Shown: positions 13,447 to 15,549 of the stretch, one piece after another
Position numbering within the stretch: the first letter of the stretch is position 1
Layout of the letters: the number at the start of each line of letters is the position of its first letter
NCBI GenBank assembly: GCA_002367355.1
Contig: DFBQ01000028.1
Coordinates: 1-15,549, forward strand
DNA length: 15,549 bases
Source of the DNA: Deltaproteobacteria bacterium UBA3076
GTDB lineage: Bacteria > Desulfobacterota > Dissulfuribacteria > Dissulfuribacterales > UBA3076
Direction of reading: 5' to 3'
Notes under the pieces: model-generated
The model's input: the letters and a program-made list of their open reading frames with translations, nothing else
The model's database searches: none
Told to the model about the DNA's origin: nothing
Program-made: the position numbers and the translations under genes

Positions 13447-14283
13447 TTACTTATCTTTTTTTAATAAAAGGATTGTACGTCCCAGATCCTGAACTTCCTC
13501 AAAGAGTTCTATAAATGCTGAACGGTCACGTTCTTTGATTATTTTTCTCAGATCTTCTCCATATTGGCTGAATGTCTCAAGGATACTGTTCGTATATGGA
13601 TTGGACATCTGAATGGTTGCATAGAGCTCAGGGTCCTGATAATAGAGCCTGGCCACTATGTTCATCTGCTGTTCAAAACTTGGAGGTGCAAGCGCCAGTA
13701 TTTGCTGAAGGTCCACTCCATGCTCATCCAGGGCCTTTCCCAAACAAATAAGTATGAAATGGTTTAGTGCCTGGGCCCAGGCCATGGTGCGGTCGTGTTT
13801 TTCAGGTGAAACAACAGATGTCACGGCCCCATGTTGCCGGAGAAGTCCTTCCCACCAGATGAACCACCTTTTGCCGCGCCCCGGACATAGTGCCACCCTC
13901 TTGCCTTTAATGGAATCCTCAGCCGGTCCGAAAAGCGGATGGGTCCCTACCACCTCACAGCGGGCGTGTTCCAACATGCACGCCACCTGTGACTGCTTAA
14001 GTGAACAGAGGTCTGTCATAAAGGAGCTTTCCGGAACCAGGGGACCTATTTTGGCCACTTCTTTCGGGAACACTTCCATGGGGAGTGAGAGTATGAGAAC
14101 CCGGCACTTCCGGGCCATATCCTCGGATGAGAGTTCTGTGTGTAAATCAGAGATGAGTACTGGAAATCCGGCGCCTTTTAAGAATTTGGCAAACCATCCC
14201 CCCATACGTCCCATCCCGCCTACAATTCCGACTGTTGGAGGATTGGCGTCAAGGTCGATATCTGCACGTATCTGCGATTTCAC
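13447..14283 (-). CDS. tyrA: prephenate dehydrogenase
   Basis: Oxidatively decarboxylates prephenate to 4-hydroxyphenylpyruvate with NAD(P), committing chorismate-derived carbon to tyrosine. The 278 residues show a Rossmann motif GIVGGMGRMGGWFAKFLKGA (19-38), LILSLPMEV (63-71), FMTDLCSLKQ (88-97, the D-x-x-S-x-K of the family), GTHPLFGP (113-120, with the catalytic His115) and, later, the helix TMAWAQALNHF. No chorismate mutase or ACT domain is fused. The start is GTG 14283, the first possible start after in-frame TAA; no Shine-Dalgarno is evident, so translation may depend on coupling with aroC, whose stop is 16 bp upstream. Confidence 0.93.
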   Translation of the reverse strand: MKSQIRADIDLDANPPTVGIVGGMGRMGGWFAKFLKGAGFPVLISDLHTELSSEDMARKCRVLILSLPMEVFPKEVAKIGPLVPESSFMTDLCSLKQSQVACMLEHARCEVVGTHPLFGPAEDSIKGKRVALCPGRGKRWFIWWEGLLRQHGAVTSVVSPEKHDRTMAWAQALNHFILICLGKALDEHGVDLQQILALAPPSFEQQMNIVARLYYQDPELYATIQMSNPYTNSILETFSQYGEDLRKIIKERDRSAFIELFEEVQDLGRTILLLKKDK

Positions 14284-14299
14284 AGTTTATTAGAAAAAC

Positions 14300-15370
14300 T
14301 CAGGACAAAAAATCAGGTGTAAGCGCCCTTGCTCTAAGTATGTGGTCTGTGAGCACCAGACATACCATGGCCTCGCATACAGGTACTATCCGGGGAATGG
14401 CTGAGGCATCATGTCGCCCTCCCACTTTGAGCTTAGCGGGTTTCTCAGACACTGTTATGGTGTCTTGTTCTTTAGATATAGACGGAATCGGCTTTACAGC
14501 GGCCCTTACAACCAGGTCATCACCATTTGAGATACCAGCCAGTATGCCTCCGGAGTTATTACTCAAAAAGCCCCCTGGTACCAAGGGATCGTTGTTCTCC
14601 GATCCCAATAGCTCCGCCGCCCGGAAGCCGGCCCCAATCTCTACGCCTTTTACCGCACCGATGGACATAAGCCCCTTGGCCAGCTCGGCATCAAGCTTGT
14701 CAAAGACCGGTTCTCCAAGGCCGGGAGGCACTCCTGTTGCTAATACTTCTACAATTCCTCCAACCGAGTCACCTCTGGATCTCACCTCGGCTATTCGTTC
14801 TTCCATTTTTTCTGCTGCTTCAAAGTCAGGGCAAAAGAGCCTGTTTTGATTGACTGCATCAAGATCACGTTTTTGTGTCTTTACTTTGCCCAGAGCAACC
14901 GTATAAGCAATAACCTTGATGCCCATTGTATTTAAGAATACCTGGGCTACTGCGGCCGCAGCCACTCTTGCCGCGGTTTCTCTTCCCGATGCCCTGCCTC
15001 CGCCCCTGTGGTCACGAATTCCGTACTTTTTCCAGTAAGTGTAGTCGCCGTGACCAGGTCTGAATATGTCCCTAAGCTGGTCATATGCCTGGCTCCTGGC
15101 GTCCCGGTTTTTAATGATCAGTAATATGGGTGTACCCGTGGTTTGCCCTTCAAAGACACCAGAAAGGATTTCCACCAGATCAGGTTCTTTTCGCGGGCTT
15201 TCCGCGGCCCCCCCCTTCCCCGGACGCCTTTTGTCCAGGGTCTTTTGAATGACTGCCTCATCCAGGACAAGACCTGGTGGACACCCATCTATAACTGCAC
15301 CCAAGGCAGGACCATGTGACTCGCCCCAGGTGGTTATGCGGAAGTACTGTCCAAAAGAATTTCCCGGCAC
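14300..15370 (-). CDS. aroC: chorismate synthase
   Basis: Converts 5-enolpyruvylshikimate 3-phosphate to chorismate with reduced FMN, the last step of the common aromatic pathway. All family signatures are visible in 356 residues: GNSFGQYFRITTWGESHGPA (3-22, with His19), IDGCPPGL (27-34), KRRPGKGG (47-54), FRPGHGDYTYWKKYG (103-117; most homologues have GHADYTY), RGGGRASGRETAARVAA (122-138) and a C-terminal HDASAIPRIVPVCEAM. Start is GTG (15368-15370), giving the usual N-terminus; the ribosome binding site is weak. It lies only 24 bp downstream of the tRNA-His 3' end and is followed by tyrA. Confidence 0.96.
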   Translation of the reverse strand: MPGNSFGQYFRITTWGESHGPALGAVIDGCPPGLVLDEAVIQKTLDKRRPGKGGAAESPRKEPDLVEILSGVFEGQTTGTPILLIIKNRDARSQAYDQLRDIFRPGHGDYTYWKKYGIRDHRGGGRASGRETAARVAAAAVAQVFLNTMGIKVIAYTVALGKVKTQKRDLDAVNQNRLFCPDFEAAEKMEERIAEVRSRGDSVGGIVEVLATGVPPGLGEPVFDKLDAELAKGLMSIGAVKGVEIGAGFRAAELLGSENNDPLVPGGFLSNNSGGILAGISNGDDLVVRAAVKPIPSISKEQDTITVSEKPAKLKVGGRHDASAIPRIVPVCEAMVCLVLTDHILRARALTPDFLS

Positions 15371-15394
15371 CTTTTATCTCAACTTCTTCGTTTA

Positions 15395-15471
15395 TGGGGT
15401 GAGCGATGGGAATCGAACCCACAGCCTTCGGGGCCACAACCCGACGCTCTAACCGTTGAGCTACGCCCACC
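15395..15471 (-). tRNA. tRNA-His (anticodon GTG)
   Basis: On the minus strand the 77 nt fold into a full cloverleaf: acceptor GTGGGCG with CGCTCAC (one G-U pair), anticodon stem TCGGG/CCCGA with loop TTGTGGC (anticodon GTG, bases 15437-15435), and T arm GTGGG TTCGATT CCCAT. The extra 5' G (15471) opposite C73 is the identity feature of tRNA-His, and the 3' CCA is encoded. It is directly followed by aroC. Confidence 0.97.
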
Positions 15472-15479
15472 ACTAATTT

Positions 15480-15490
15480 TTAATATAATA
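15480..15490 (-). promoter_or_regulatory. candidate -10 region for tRNA-His/aroC
   Basis: Minus-strand GGTATTATATT just upstream of the tRNA gene offers two overlapping -10-like boxes (TATTAT, TATATT), 10-15 nt from the mature 5' end. The expected -35 is poor (around GTGCAG). A G/C discriminator is absent; the stretch is A/T-rich. Confidence 0.35.
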
Positions 15491-15549
15491 CCATATATTT
15501 CCCAGATCTGCACATGTTCGATGTCTGGAGCAGCACTGAAGCATGAGTC

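Noticed and set aside
13754..14293. 179-codon plus-strand frame opposite tyrA
   Set aside because: Antisense shadow of a gene with clear prephenate dehydrogenase motifs.

Overview
The window looks like a chromosomal segment of a Desulfobacterota (deltaproteobacterial, probably sulfate-reducing) organism. This is an inference from gene content: a bacterial-type myo-inositol phosphate synthase, a compact TusA/DsrE-type sulfur-relay operon, an anaerobic-route cobalamin CbiF-CbiG fusion, a type IV pilus PilC, and an aroC-tyrA pair behind a tRNA-His gene. No rRNA, phage, plasmid, CRISPR array or complete insertion sequence is visible. Two short non-autonomous, MITE-like inverted-repeat elements are present.

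Layout. 1-654 (minus): start of an inositol-phosphate synthase gene whose C-terminal part lies outside the window. 1078-2036 (plus): a two-gene envelope/stress pair (DUF948-like, then YtxH-like) with overlapping stop and start codons, closed by a long hairpin. 2102-2249: REP-containing element flanked by an 8-bp direct repeat. 2326-5811 (minus): an M16 metallopeptidase followed 9 bp later by NAD kinase. 6158-7422 (plus): four small genes, each with a good ribosome binding site, encoding TusA, a DsrE-family protein, a DsrF-like candidate and a very short DsrH-like candidate, closed by a textbook terminator. 7581-7790 (minus): unrecognised 69-residue protein. 7942-9825 (minus): CbiF-CbiG fusion. 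9841-9985: second element with perfect 17-bp terminal inverted repeats, directly against the cbiF-cbiG start. 10178-11761 (plus): TolC-family outer-membrane protein. 11750-12964 (minus): PilC, whose stop lies inside the end of the tolC-like gene. 13121-15471 (minus): tRNA-His, aroC, tyrA and a YggU-family gene, probably one transcript.

How the genes fit together. The plus-strand sulfur-relay operon is the most distinctive part: TusA carries persulfide on the Cys of its CPxP motif and DsrE-fold partners normally receive or pass it on. The third protein has a proline-rich tail ending in Cys-Gly and the fourth lacks cysteine, so the set differs from the standard TusBCD or DsrEFH set. tRNA-His, aroC and tyrA link a tRNA to aromatic amino-acid synthesis. 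The remaining genes are housekeeping or envelope genes in short independent units. Functional calls are by motif recognition from the translated sequence; no database search was possible.
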